Source of the DNA: DASSKP01 sp035695045
Lineage (GTDB): Bacteria; Actinomycetota; Actinomycetes; JAFAQI01
DNA length: 64,000 bases
Reading direction: 5' to 3'
Assembly (NCBI GenBank): GCA_035695045.1
Contig: DASSEX010000080.1
Span: forward strand, 19,118 to 83,117
Shown: piece after piece, positions 7,225 to 16,075 of the stretch
Numbering within the stretch: the stretch's first letter is position 1
Layout of the letters: each line of letters opens with the position of its first letter
Notes under the pieces: model-generated
Told to the model about the DNA's origin: nothing
The model's database searches: none
The model's input: the letters and a program-made list of their open reading frames with translations, nothing else
Position numbers and translations under genes: made by a program

Positions 7225-10200
7225 GTGTCGTCCGCATGCCTGCGTCGCGCAGCGTCCGCCCTCGCCATGACCTTGGTGGGCGCGCTGTTCTCCCTTCCGG
7301 CCTCGGCCAGCACCCCGCCGTTGTACGACGCCCTGCTCTTCGACGGCGCGATCAACGACGGCATCGCCAACGGCGCCGTCTACGACCTGACCGCGCCCGA
7401 CTACCAGCCCTCCGTGGCTCTCGACCCGGCGACCGGTGCGCTCACCGTGACCGACGTCCAGGCCAGCACCGGCTCCACCATCGGCCAGCGGGTCCTGCTG
7501 GCGCCGCCGAGCGGCCAGACCTCGTTCACGGTCGGCACCGCCTACGACACGACCAAGACTCCCGGCGCGGGGACGGCGGAGCTGGACGCGCGCATCGGCG
7601 CAACCCAGTGCACGGCGTCCACCGGCCACCTCGTGATCAACCGCCTGGACGTCGACGGCACGACTGGGCAGGTGACGGCGTTCGCGGCGACGTTCGACCA
7701 GACCTGCACGGGCCGCACCGGCACCCTGTTCGGCGACATCCGGATGCACGCCCCCGAGGGATACCGCGCCGCGAAGGTCGCTCCCCTCGGGCTCTCCTTC
7801 GGCAACGTGCCGGTCGGCGGGGCGTCCTCGCCGCAGACGGTGACGATGACAGCGCTCCCCGGCGACCCACTGGTGACGGCCGCGGCGAGCGTCCACGGCA
7901 CCAACGCAGACAACTTCGCCGTGAGCGCCGACAACTGCGCGGCGGAGGCGCCTGACGCGGTCACGCCGGGTGTCTCGTGCACGGTGTCGGTCACGGCCTC
8001 ACCGACCGCACCGGGCACGCGCACGGCCGTGCTGTGGGTGCCGGACGGAACCGCTCGCGGCCACCGCCTCGTCAACCTGACCGCAAGCGGGGTCGTGCCG
8101 CCGGGAGCCCCCGGCGGTCTCACCGCCAGGCAGGCCGCCGATGGCATCGCGCTGTCGTGGACCTGGCCGACCGACACCGGCGGTGCGCCGGTGACGAAGT
8201 TCTCCGTCTTCCGCGGCGACACTGCCGCCAGCCTGACCTGGCTCGCCGACACCAGCTCGGCGTCGTACGCCGACACCATCTCCCCCACGACGCTGTCCGC
8301 GCACGACTACGTCTACGCGGTCAGCGCCGTCAACATCGCCGGCACCGGACCGCAGTCCGACCCGGCGTCGGCACGCACCCCCGACGCCGTCACCACGTCG
8401 TCCACCGCGCCGAGCGTCCTGACCCTCGACGGTGCGCTCGGCTCGTACGTCGCCGGCGGTCGCTCGCTGGCGTTCGTCGGCGGGGTCAGCGGCGACAAGG
8501 TCACGCTGATCGCCGATCCCGGCCGTGTCTCGATCACCGGCCAGGACCAGACCATGACGCACTTCTCCTCCGCGTCCTTCGCCGCCCCGTCCGGCCAGAC
8601 CCTCGTGCCCGGCACGACCTACACCGGCGCGCAAAGCGCGCCGCAGGCGGGCCAACCGATGATCAGCGTGGCCAGCGACGGGTCGGGCTGCTCGGGAGTC
8701 GGCCAGTTCACGGTTCTCGAGGCGGTCTACAGCGCGAGCGGCGCACCGGTGCGCGTCGCCATCGACTACGAGTTCCACTGCTACGACATGACAACGCCGC
8801 GCGTCGTCGGCAGCGTCCGCTTCGGCAGTGACGTGGGCTGGACCGGCGTCCGGGTCGACGTGCCGACCACGCCGGCGCCGGTCGGGGCGGCGACGCAGGA
8901 GGTCGAGCACGTCCGCAACGTCGGCACCCAGCCGGTGACGCTCGGTGCCGCAGCCCTGCACGCCGGTCCGAGCTACGACCCGGACACGAGTGCTGACTGG
9001 TCACTGGTGTCCGACGGCTGCAACGGCGTGACCCTGAACAGCGGTGAGTCCTGCGACGTGACGCTCAGCGTCACCGCGTCCGCGACCGGGCCGCGCGAGG
9101 TCGGGCTGCTGGTTCCGGCCGACACCCCACTCGGCGGCATCGACCGCTACCTCAGCGTCATGGGCGCCGTTCCGCCGCCGGCACCGAGCTACCTGAACCC
9201 GACGACCGCCAGCGGTGGCGGCGTCCAGCTGCAGTGGAGCATCGACCAGGACTACCGCGCGCCGATCACGAGCTGGGAGGTCCTGCGCGGCACCACGGCG
9301 GACGACCTCGTGGTGGTGCACACCGTCGACCGGGCGACCTCGGGCCCGTCATGGACCGACCCGGACACCACGCCGGGCTTCCGGATGTACGCCGTCCGCG
9401 CCGTCAACGTCGCCGGGGCCGGCCCCATCACCTCCGTCGCCCTCACCTACGGGCCGGGTGCGCCGGTGGCGACCACACCGGTCTCCCTCGCCCGCGCTGT
9501 CGGGGTGAGCTGGCACCCGCCCGCGACCATGGACAGCCGTGCGGTGACCTACCGCGTCTACGCCGGACCCACCGCGGACAGCCTCACGCCTGCCGGCACG
9601 ACAGCGGGGACGAGCTACGTCGTTCCCGGGGTTGCGCCCGGCACGACCTTCTACCTCGCGGTCGCGGCTCTGTACGACGGCACGACCGAAGGCCCGCGCA
9701 GTGACGTCGTGTCCGTCACGGCCGGAAACTCCCAGCTGGTGGAAGCCGACCTGGACGGCGTACTCCGCGTGCACTCGACGGACGGCGGCCCGGGCATCGC
9801 CCTGAGCGACGGCTTCGCAGTGCACGACACGCCCGCCGTGTCGCCGAACGGCGAGCTGCTCGCCTACACCGCTGGGTCGAGCATCTACCTGCCCGGCCAC
9901 ATCACGATCCGGCCGGTCGACGGCAGCAGCGCCGCGGTCCAGCTCACCAGCTCGAGCTACCACGACGACAGCCCCGTGTTCACGCCGGACGGCGCGCGCA
10001 TCTACTTCGTCCGCTGGACCAACGGCACCCCGAGCATCCACTCCGTCCTGGCGGCCGGGGGCGGCGAGACGACGTTGCCCAACAGCAACCAGCTGTTCGA
10101 CCCGACGATCACGCCGGACGGTTCGGCGCTCATTGCGACCGATGGCTCGTCAGCAGCCGCGCCACTGGCGCGCATCGCCCTGCGTGACGGGACGTACGCC

Positions 10201-11169
10201 AAGACCTCTATCCCGGGCACGGCCTATGCGTCCGACCCATCGGTGAGCCCGGACGGCCGGCGACTGTCCTTCGTCAACGCCAGCGGCGTCGTCCAGGTGA
10301 TCCCGGTCGCAGGCGGGACACCGACGACGGTGCCGACGCCTCCGGGGGCGATGAACACCAGCTGGTCGACAGACGGCAAATGGATCTACGCCTCCGCGAC
10401 CAATGCCAACGGCTCCTCCGACCTCTGGAAGCTGCACGCCGACGGCCAGGGCTGGCCGACGATGATCACCGGCAACGACCTCGTCGACGAGGGCTGGGTC
10501 ACGACGGACACGATCGACACCACGGCACCGACGGTCACGACCGCGCGGCTGGCCCCTGCGAAACTCGCCGGCCAGGTGAACGTCTCGTGGAGCGGCACCG
10601 ACGTGCTCAACCCGGTGACGTCGTACGACGTCCAGGTCCGGCGCGTGGCGTCGGACGGCACCGACTTCGGCTGGCAGACCGTGGTCACCGCGACCTCGGG
10701 TACGTCGGCCGTCGTCTCGCTGTCCGCTGACACCCAGACGTGCGTGGAAGTGCGCGCCCGCGACCGCGCCGGCAACCAGTCCGGCTGGTCACCCATGCAG
10801 TGCACCATCCGGCCGATGGACGACTCCGTCATGGCCGCCTCCGCGGGAACGCTCCGCGCGAAGGGGTCCGCCTACTACTTCCGAACCGTCACGCGAACGA
10901 CGACGAAGGGAGCCTGGGTCTCCCGAGGCGGCATGCGCGGCAGGCGCTTCGTCGTCGTCGCGACGACCTGCCCGACCTGTGGCTCGGTCGAGGTGCTCGT
11001 CGGCAGCCACTGGATCGGGTCGCTGTCGCTGCACTCCTCGACCATCCGGCACCGGGTCGTGCTGAGACTTCCGCTGCAGTCGTCGACGCTGAGGGGAACG
11101 CTGCGCGTGCGGGCGACGACGTCCGGCAAGCTCGTGGAGATCGACGGCGCAGGCGTCGGACTGCAGTGA
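7225..11169 (+). CDS. Large secreted multidomain protein: FN3 and Ig-like modules plus PD40 beta-propeller
   Basis: A 1314-residue exported protein. The GTG at 7225 was chosen over the upstream ATG because GAGGAG lies 6 bases before it and a signal peptide starts there, ending near PASAS at about residue 28. Then come two copies of a module made of a Cys-containing beta-sandwich (about 30-180 and 397-545), an Ig/choice-of-anchor-like domain (about 186-290 and 548-648) and an FN3 domain (about 291-390 and 649-740). A third FN3 follows (about 742-830). Next is a TolB-type propeller with repeats such as PAVSPNGELLAYT, PVFTPDGARIYF, PSVSPDGRRLSF (about 835-1090). A fourth FN3 (about 1100-1195) and a C-terminal domain with CPTC complete it. 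No catalytic motif is seen; adhesion or scaffold role is likely. Confidence 0.88.
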   Translation: MSSACLRRAASALAMTLVGALFSLPASASTPPLYDALLFDGAINDGIANGAVYDLTAPDYQPSVALDPATGALTVTDVQASTGSTIGQRVLLAPPSGQTSFTVGTAYDTTKTPGAGTAELDARIGATQCTASTGHLVINRLDVDGTTGQVTAFAATFDQTCTGRTGTLFGDIRMHAPEGYRAAKVAPLGLSFGNVPVGGASSPQTVTMTALPGDPLVTAAASVHGTNADNFAVSADNCAAEAPDAVTPGVSCTVSVTASPTAPGTRTAVLWVPDGTARGHRLVNLTASGVVPPGAPGGLTARQAADGIALSWTWPTDTGGAPVTKFSVFRGDTAASLTWLADTSSASYADTISPTTLSAHDYVYAVSAVNIAGTGPQSDPASARTPDAVTTSSTAPSVLTLDGALGSYVAGGRSLAFVGGVSGDKVTLIADPGRVSITGQDQTMTHFSSASFAAPSGQTLVPGTTYTGAQSAPQAGQPMISVASDGSGCSGVGQFTVLEAVYSASGAPVRVAIDYEFHCYDMTTPRVVGSVRFGSDVGWTGVRVDVPTTPAPVGAATQEVEHVRNVGTQPVTLGAAALHAGPSYDPDTSADWSLVSDGCNGVTLNSGESCDVTLSVTASATGPREVGLLVPADTPLGGIDRYLSVMGAVPPPAPSYLNPTTASGGGVQLQWSIDQDYRAPITSWEVLRGTTADDLVVVHTVDRATSGPSWTDPDTTPGFRMYAVRAVNVAGAGPITSVALTYGPGAPVATTPVSLARAVGVSWHPPATMDSRAVTYRVYAGPTADSLTPAGTTAGTSYVVPGVAPGTTFYLAVAALYDGTTEGPRSDVVSVTAGNSQLVEADLDGVLRVHSTDGGPGIALSDGFAVHDTPAVSPNGELLAYTAGSSIYLPGHITIRPVDGSSAAVQLTSSSYHDDSPVFTPDGARIYFVRWTNGTPSIHSVLAAGGGETTLPNSNQLFDPTITPDGSALIATDGSSAAAPLARIALRDGTYAKTSIPGTAYASDPSVSPDGRRLSFVNASGVVQVIPVAGGTPTTVPTPPGAMNTSWSTDGKWIYASATNANGSSDLWKLHADGQGWPTMITGNDLVDEGWVTTDTIDTTAPTVTTARLAPAKLAGQVNVSWSGTDVLNPVTSYDVQVRRVASDGTDFGWQTVVTATSGTSAVVSLSADTQTCVEVRARDRAGNQSGWSPMQCTIRPMDDSVMAASAGTLRAKGSAYYFRTVTRTTTKGAWVSRGGMRGRRFVVVATTCPTCGSVEVLVGSHWIGSLSLHSSTIRHRVVLRLPLQSSTLRGTLRVRATTSGKLVEIDGAGVGLQ

Positions 11170-11172
11170 CCG

Positions 11173-11943
11173 TCAGGGGTGCTGGCTGCTCACGCTCAGC
11201 ACCTCGCCGGTGAGGTAGGACGCGTAGTCGCTCGCCAGAAAGACGATCACGTTGGCGACCTCCCACGGCTCGGCGGCGCGACCGAAGGCCTCACGAGAGG
11301 TGAGCTCGGCGAGCAGCTCGTCGGTGGTGACCTTGGCGAGGTTCTCGTGCATCGCGAGCGACGGTGCCACCGCGTTCACCCGTACGCCGTCCGCCGCCGC
11401 TTCGACCGCTGCGCAGCGGGTCAGCGCCATCACGCCGGCTTTGGCCGCGGCGTAGTGCGACTGACCCTGCTGCGCCCGCCAGCCGATGACCGAGGCATTG
11501 TTGACGATCGCGCCGCCGTGGCTGTTCTGCTTGAACCGGCGCAGGGCCTCGCGGGTGCAGCGCATCGTCCCGGTCAGGGTCACGCCGACGACTGCGTCCC
11601 ACTGCTCGTCGGTCATGTCGGCGAGCGCCGCCGTGCCTCCCAGACCGGCGTTGTTGACCAGCACGTCGAAGTCGCCGACGGTGTCGAACATCCGCTGCAC
11701 GTCGGTCTCGACCGTGACGTCGCAGGGCACCGCGACGGGCGCCGAGCCCATGACCTCCGCCAGGCGCTCCGCCGACTCCCCCAGACGGCGCTCGTGCCGG
11801 TCGCTGATCGCTACGACCGCACCTTCCTCGGCGCAACGTCTGGCCGTCGCGAAGCCGATGCCGGTGCCGGCAGCAGCGGTGACGAGAACGCGCTTGCCGG
11901 CGAGCAGCTGGCGCCCGACGGGGTACGGCGGCGGCTGCGTCAC
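11173..11943 (-). CDS. ipdF: IpdF-like short-chain dehydrogenase
   Basis: A 256-residue SDR. The NAD-binding motif is TAAAGTGIGFATA, with NNAGLGG at the strand-4 position, the catalytic Ser in VNNASVIGWRAQ, and YAAAK for Tyr and Lys. The C-terminus YLTGEVLSVSSQHP and the segment QGQSHYAAAKAGVMALTRC closely match my recollection of mycobacterial IpdF (Rv3559c), which oxidises a hydroxylated indane-carboxyl-CoA during steroid C/D-ring degradation. The GTG start overlaps the TGA of the upstream SDR (GTGA), so the two are translationally coupled and share the operator at 12857. Identification as IpdF is by resemblance only. Confidence 0.85.
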   Translation of the reverse strand: MTQPPPYPVGRQLLAGKRVLVTAAAGTGIGFATARRCAEEGAVVAISDRHERRLGESAERLAEVMGSAPVAVPCDVTVETDVQRMFDTVGDFDVLVNNAGLGGTAALADMTDEQWDAVVGVTLTGTMRCTREALRRFKQNSHGGAIVNNASVIGWRAQQGQSHYAAAKAGVMALTRCAAVEAAADGVRVNAVAPSLAMHENLAKVTTDELLAELTSREAFGRAAEPWEVANVIVFLASDYASYLTGEVLSVSSQHP

Positions 11944-12842
11944 TGTCCCTCGGCCTTGGCCGCCTTCTTCTGCATCATCTCGATGTACTCGAACATCGGC
12001 ATCCGGTCGACGCCGACGGCCGAGGGCAGCTTCTCCGCGAGCTCGGCGGGCGTCCAGCGGCCGTCCTTGACGATCGTCCGGATCTCCCGCGGCTGGCTCC
12101 ACAGCGCGACCTTGCCGCCGACAACGGTGTAGGTCTGGCCGGTCACGTCCTTCGCCGCGTCTGACAGCAGGTAGACGACCATCGGCGCGACGTCCTCGGG
12201 CTCGCCGGTCTCCGCGGTGCCCCCCGGGACGTTGGCCGCCATCCGCGTCTGCGCCACCGGCGCAATGCAGTTGGCGTTGACGCCGTACCTCTGGAGCCCC
12301 ACGGCGGCACTGCGCATCAGCGCGACGATGCCACCCTTCGCGGCGGCGTAGTTGGCCTGCGACACGCTTCCCCACATGCCGACGCCGGAGGTGAAGGCGA
12401 CGAGCGAGCCGCCGCCCTCCTGCTTGCGCATCACGGCGCTGGCGGCACGGAAGACGGTGAACGTGCCCTTGAGGTGGGTGTCGATGACGCCGTCCCACTC
12501 CTCCTCGGACATGTTGAACAGCATCCGCTCGCGCAGGATGCCCGCGACGCAGACGGCACCGTCGATGCGGCCGAACTTGTCGACCGCTGTCTGCACGAGG
12601 CGCTCACCGGCCTCCATCGTCGAGATGTCGTCAGCGATCGCGATCGCGGTGCCGCCCGCCTTCTCGATCTCGGCAGCGACCGCGTCCGCGACCTCGCTCG
12701 ACGGCTCGGCGCCGTCGATGCCGACGCCGTAGTCGTTGACGATGACGCTGGCTCCCTCGGCGGCGCAGGCGAGTGCTACGGCGCGCCCGATTCCGCGGCC
12801 GGCACCCGTGACAGCAATGACTTTTCCGTCCAGAAGACCCAC
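11940..12842 (-). CDS. Short-chain dehydrogenase/reductase, long C-terminal extension
   Basis: A 300-residue SDR with TGAGRGIGRAV (NAD binding), VAGILRERMLFNMSEEEW, Ser in VAFTSGVGMWG and YAAAK. The extended C-terminus continues past the fold with a segment ending MQKKAAKAEGQ. This layout and the RERMLFNMSEEEWD block are typical of hydroxyacyl-CoA SDRs from steroid gene clusters. The GTG start at 12842 follows TACGCT (12850-12855) by 7 bases, and the operator at 12857-12871 lies directly behind it; no Shine-Dalgarno is present. A longer in-frame ATG would sit upstream of the operator and is rejected. Its likely job is oxidation of a beta-hydroxyacyl-CoA intermediate. Confidence 0.88.
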   Translation of the reverse strand: MGLLDGKVIAVTGAGRGIGRAVALACAAEGASVIVNDYGVGIDGAEPSSEVADAVAAEIEKAGGTAIAIADDISTMEAGERLVQTAVDKFGRIDGAVCVAGILRERMLFNMSEEEWDGVIDTHLKGTFTVFRAASAVMRKQEGGGSLVAFTSGVGMWGSVSQANYAAAKGGIVALMRSAAVGLQRYGVNANCIAPVAQTRMAANVPGGTAETGEPEDVAPMVVYLLSDAAKDVTGQTYTVVGGKVALWSQPREIRTIVKDGRWTPAELAEKLPSAVGVDRMPMFEYIEMMQKKAAKAEGQ

Positions 12843-12856
12843 GGCCGGGAGCGTAC

Positions 12857-12871
12857 CTGACGCCCCGTCAG
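12857..12871. promoter_or_regulatory. Palindromic operator, site 3
   Basis: CTGACG-CCC-CGTCAG, perfect 6-bp arms around 3 bases. It abuts the TACGCT box of the SDR-ipdF operon. The STAS gene ends 19 bases away on the other side. Confidence 0.8.
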
Positions 12872-12889
12872 AAACTGCTCGCAAGGCAC

Positions 12890-13189
12890 TCAGCCGTCGA
12901 GGTTCAGCGCGAGTGCGCTGGCGATGCGCCGCATGCCGGCCGGCGGATTCGAGATGACGAAGACCTGGCCGTGAGCGGCAGCCCGCTGCCGCGCCGACAG
13001 GATGACGTTCAGTGCGACCACATCGATGAAGGTGACGTCCGTGCAGTCCAGGACCACCTCGGTGCCGCGCCTCAGGGCATCGACGAGTGCGACGCGAAGG
13101 ATCGGCGCGGACGGCAGGTCGAACTCGCCCCGGAGACGCAGCGTGACGCTGCTGCCCTCGATGGCGAGGTCGACAGTTGCCAGATCCAC
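12890..13189 (-). CDS. STAS-domain protein without the phospho-serine
   Basis: A 99-residue single STAS domain, like anti-sigma-factor antagonists. The signature region reads VVLDCTDVTFIDVVALNVIL. In SpoIIAA-type antagonists this is FIDSSGL and the second Ser is phosphorylated by the anti-sigma kinase; here the Ser-Ser-Gly is Val57-Val58-Ala59, so control by phosphorylation at that site is not possible. The GTG start has AGGAGGTTC just before it. No anti-sigma factor or sigma gene is adjacent. It may be a constitutively active antagonist or a non-regulatory STAS scaffold. Confidence 0.85.
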   Translation of the reverse strand: MDLATVDLAIEGSSVTLRLRGEFDLPSAPILRVALVDALRRGTEVVLDCTDVTFIDVVALNVILSARQRAAAHGQVFVISNPPAGMRRIASALALNLDG

Positions 13190-13423
13190 CGAACCTCCTG
13201 CATCGACCGCAACGTATCCGCTACGCAGGACGGGTTGAGTGGTCGTTGCCGCGTTCGGCGGAGTGTGGCTCCGACGCGGCCACGGGGGTAACCGCGCCGG
13301 AGCGCTGGCAGCCCCCTGCTGGGCTTGGTTCAGACCCTACGCGCGCCCGGCCAGGACGCAATGGTCACAAATCCCCATTCCTGGCTGACGCCTAGATTGT
13401 GGGCGGCCGACAGGAGGTAACAC

Positions 13424-13861
13424 ATGTCGATCAGGTTCGAGAACGTCGGCATTGCCGTGCGTGACATCGAAGAGGCGATCGCCTTCTTCGCCGACCTCGG
13501 GCTGAGCGTTCTCGGCCGGGACACGGTCAGTGGAGAGTGGGCCGACACCGCTGTCGGCCTCGACGGCAACCACGCCAAGATCGCCGTGCTCCAGACGCCG
13601 GACGGGAACGGCTGCCTCGAGCTGTTCGAGTACATCCACCCCGACGCGATCGAGACGAACCCGACACTTCCCCACGAGATCGGAATGCACCGGGTTGCGT
13701 TCTCGGTGGACGACATCGACGAGGCCCTGTCGGCAGCGGCGAAACATGGCTGTCACCCGTTGCGCGGCGTGGCGACGTATGGGGATGTCTACAAGCTCAC
13801 CTACGTCCGCGGTCCGAGCGGAATCCTCGTGATGTTCGCGCAGGAGCTGAAAACGGGCTGA
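13424..13861 (+). CDS. VOC-family (glyoxalase/methylmalonyl-CoA epimerase-like) protein
   Basis: A 145-residue vicinal-oxygen-chelate protein with two beta-alpha-beta-beta-beta halves: FENVGIAVRDIEEAIAFFADLGL starts the first, and MHRVAFSVDDIDEALSAAAKHGC the second. A Glu in CLELFEYI and a Glu or Gln near the end of each half are candidate metal ligands. AGGAGGTAACAC precedes the ATG. The 234-base gap upstream, shared with the STAS gene, shows no clear palindrome. Possible roles include epimerase, lyase or dioxygenase; methylmalonyl-CoA epimerase would fit propionyl-CoA released from sterols, but the metal-ligand pattern is not diagnostic. Confidence 0.82.
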   Translation: MSIRFENVGIAVRDIEEAIAFFADLGLSVLGRDTVSGEWADTAVGLDGNHAKIAVLQTPDGNGCLELFEYIHPDAIETNPTLPHEIGMHRVAFSVDDIDEALSAAAKHGCHPLRGVATYGDVYKLTYVRGPSGILVMFAQELKTG

Positions 13862-13914
13862 CCGGAGGTCCTTAGCCCCTACTCAGTCCGGCTGTCAGCC
13901 TGGACTCTCTTGCC

Positions 13915-14220
13915 ATGGCTGCGTGCGACGGAGTCACCGTCGAGATCTGGCGGGGCCACGCCCGGGTCGCATCGTGCTCCGGTCCCGACGATGCGGGCGG
14001 GTGCTCCGCCGCCGCCCCGCCGCCGGTAGAGCCGCTGTGTGCCGGCGCCGAGCTGCTCGTGCGAACAGCCCCCGACGACTGTTGGCACTTCACGGTCTCG
14101 TCCGCCGCACGCGGATGCCCACTGGCCTGGCTCGTGTCGGCACCGGATGCTTGGTCCGACGACGAGCTCTTCGACCCGCGCCTCTACCGCGAAGAACGAG
14201 GACCGGTGTTCGGCCGCTAG
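13915..14220 (+). CDS. Hypothetical protein, Cys- and Trp-containing
   Basis: A 101-residue frame with the local G/C-ending codon bias. It contains six Cys residues and a C-terminal acidic/aromatic part (WSDDELFDPRLYREERG). There is no signal peptide or membrane segment. A hairpin-forming stretch (AGTCC at 13885 with GGACT at 13902) lies between it and the VOC gene. I recognise no family. It is kept as a gene because the codon use is coherent and the frame fills an otherwise empty interval. Confidence 0.5.
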   Translation: MAACDGVTVEIWRGHARVASCSGPDDAGGCSAAAPPPVEPLCAGAELLVRTAPDDCWHFTVSSAARGCPLAWLVSAPDAWSDDELFDPRLYREERGPVFGR

Positions 14221-14266
14221 TTACATGGCCAAGAAGTTCGGCCGAGCTCTGTGGATACTGCTTGCC

Positions 14267-15388
14267 ATGAACGTGATGCGTGACCTTGTCGGCGTCGACT
14301 TCCCGCTGTTCGCCTTCAGCCACTGCCGTGACGTCGTCGCAGCGGTCAGCCGGGCCGGCGGCTTCGGCGTCCTCGGCGGCGCGAGCTTCACCCCGGAGTC
14401 ACTCGAGACCGAGCTGAAGTGGATCGACGACCATGTCGACGGGAGGCCGTACGGCGTCGACATCCTCGTCCCGGAGCACCAGTTCGCCACCGGCGGGGCG
14501 ACGATCGCGCAGCTCGCCGAGCACCTGCCCGAGGAACACCGCATCTTCGTCAAGGACCTCCTCGCGCAGTACGACGTCGACCTGGACAGCTCACGGAGCG
14601 GTGATGCCGATCTGCCGCCTGCGACGTCGCCGGAGATGGGCCAGGAGCTCATGGACGTCGCGTTCCGGCATCCGATCCGCCTCATCGCCAACGCGCTCGG
14701 CATCGCACCTCCCTGGATGATCGAGCGGGGCAAGGCGGAGGGTGTCGCCGTCGCCGCTCTCGTCGGCGCGAAGGAGCACGCGATCCGGCAGGTCGATGCG
14801 GGCGTCGACATTCTGGTCGCGCAGGGCACCGAGGCCGGCGGTCACTGCGGCGAGGTCAGCACCCTCGTCGTCGTACCCGAGGTGATCCGCGCCATCAAGG
14901 ACACCCGCAACGTCCCGGTGCTGGCCGCGGGCGGCATCATGACGGGCGAGCAGATGGCCGGTTGCATGGCGATGGGCGCGGCCGGAGCGTGGACCGGTTC
15001 GGTCTGGCTCGCGACGACCGAGTCCGAGGTCTCCGAGTCGTTCCGGCAGAAGATGGTGGCCGCCGGATCGCGCGACACCATTCGCTCGAAAGCGCGCACG
15101 GGCAAGCCGAGCCGACAGCTGCGCAGTGCGTGGCACGACGCCTGGGAAGGCCCGGACAGTCCCGGCTCACTGCCACTGCCGCTGATGTCGATCCTCAGCA
15201 CGCCGGCATTCGCGAGCATCGACAAGGCCGCCGACGCGGGCAATGCGAGAGCGCGCGAGCTGGTCAGCTACTGGGTCGGCCAAGGGGTCGGGCTCGTCGA
15301 CAGGGTCAAGAGCGCCGAGCAGGTCGTGCAGGAGTTCATGCGCGACTACGCCGAAGCGGTCGAACGGCTGTCCTCGCTTCTGGACTGA
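14267..15388 (+). CDS. Nitronate monooxygenase-family flavoprotein
   Basis: A 373-residue TIM-barrel FMN enzyme of the nitronate monooxygenase / 2-nitropropane dioxygenase family. It has an N-terminal VDFPLFAFS and RAGGFGVLGGAS, the FMN-phosphate and catalytic block AQGTEAGGHCGE with its His, and VLAAGGIMTGEQMAGCMAMGA. Several acyl-CoA-metabolism proteins, including the steroid-pathway reductase IpdC, share this fold, but this sequence is not IpdC-like. The ATG at 14267 was preferred to the one at 14225 because GATACT (14254-14259) lies 7 bases before it. It overlaps the convergent small zinc-ribbon-like gene by 43 bases. Confidence 0.85.
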   Translation: MNVMRDLVGVDFPLFAFSHCRDVVAAVSRAGGFGVLGGASFTPESLETELKWIDDHVDGRPYGVDILVPEHQFATGGATIAQLAEHLPEEHRIFVKDLLAQYDVDLDSSRSGDADLPPATSPEMGQELMDVAFRHPIRLIANALGIAPPWMIERGKAEGVAVAALVGAKEHAIRQVDAGVDILVAQGTEAGGHCGEVSTLVVVPEVIRAIKDTRNVPVLAAGGIMTGEQMAGCMAMGAAGAWTGSVWLATTESEVSESFRQKMVAAGSRDTIRSKARTGKPSRQLRSAWHDAWEGPDSPGSLPLPLMSILSTPAFASIDKAADAGNARARELVSYWVGQGVGLVDRVKSAEQVVQEFMRDYAEAVERLSSLLD

Positions 15389-15582
15389 GTCGGCACGGCG
15401 AGGGCGAGGCAGCTCGGACAGAGCTCGTCGTCCACGTCGTCGAAGCGACCGGGCACCAGGCCCAGCACCGGACCTGCGCCACAGATGGCGCGGTGACCGT
15501 GCAGCGTCTTGCGAATGGCGTGGATGCGAAGGTCACCAGGGGTTGTCACGACGCCCGCCTCGAGCGTAGCTATCAGGTGCAT
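15346..15582 (-). CDS. Small zinc-ribbon-like hypothetical protein
   Basis: A 78-residue frame with ICGAGPV and later CPSCLALA. A CGA-type Cys followed by a CPxC pair near the C-terminus is common in small actinobacterial proteins thought to bind zinc. It reads antisense to the 3' end of the nitronate monooxygenase gene. A second ATG eight codons upstream (15606) is possible. I found no better explanation of the 290-base interval between the neighbouring genes. The function is unknown. Confidence 0.5.
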   Translation of the reverse strand: MHLIATLEAGVVTTPGDLRIHAIRKTLHGHRAICGAGPVLGLVPGRFDDVDDELCPSCLALAVPTQSRSEDSRSTASA

Positions 15583-15675
15583 GGCCCGAGTGTGATCACT
15601 CCGCACATCGGGTGGGGTCTGCCGTCCGGAGCAACTTCACTGTGCCGAACGCCGTTCGGCCGGCCCCCCGCGCTC

Positions 15676-16071
15676 ATGGCGCACCCTGATGACGCCGACA
15701 CCATCGGTGTGGAACCCGACCCGCCGCCCGTACGCCGCCAGGTCGCGCCCGTGCTCCCGCGCGGGCAGCGGTCGCGCTGGGTCGCGTCTGAGGTGACGTT
15801 CGGGCCGGTCGGCCGAATCATCGCGACCGCCGTGGTGCTCGGCGTCGTCTGCTGGATCAACAACGTCCTCGGAATCTTCGGCATGGTGTTCCTCGCGATC
15901 TACGCCTCCCAGGTGCTGCCGACCGCACTCAGGGACATCTGGCAACCGGTCCGGCTGCCGCCCACCGAGCAGGATGTGATCCGGGCGCAGGCGGACGCGA
16001 TGCGGCGCGCAGAAGAGCCACCGACGTCGGACTCGCCGATCGCGACCCGGCAAGCTCCGACCCGTTGGTGA
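15676..16071 (+). CDS. Small membrane protein
   Basis: A 131-residue protein. A Pro-rich cytoplasmic N-terminus (EPDPPPVRRQ) is followed by two closely spaced hydrophobic stretches between about residues 46 and 85 (VGRIIATAVVLGVVCWI, then LGIFGMVFLAIYASQVL), forming a membrane hairpin. A hydrophilic tail carries DIWQPVRLPPTEQD. It stops 4 bases before the convergent thiolase stop. No family is recognised. Confidence 0.7.
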   Translation: MAHPDDADTIGVEPDPPPVRRQVAPVLPRGQRSRWVASEVTFGPVGRIIATAVVLGVVCWINNVLGIFGMVFLAIYASQVLPTALRDIWQPVRLPPTEQDVIRAQADAMRRAEEPPTSDSPIATRQAPTRW

Positions 16072-16075
16072 ACGA

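Noticed and set aside
14267..15388. IpdC, the steroid-pathway flavin reductase
   Set aside because: It shares the nitronate-monooxygenase fold, but the characteristic sequence blocks I remember for IpdC are missing.
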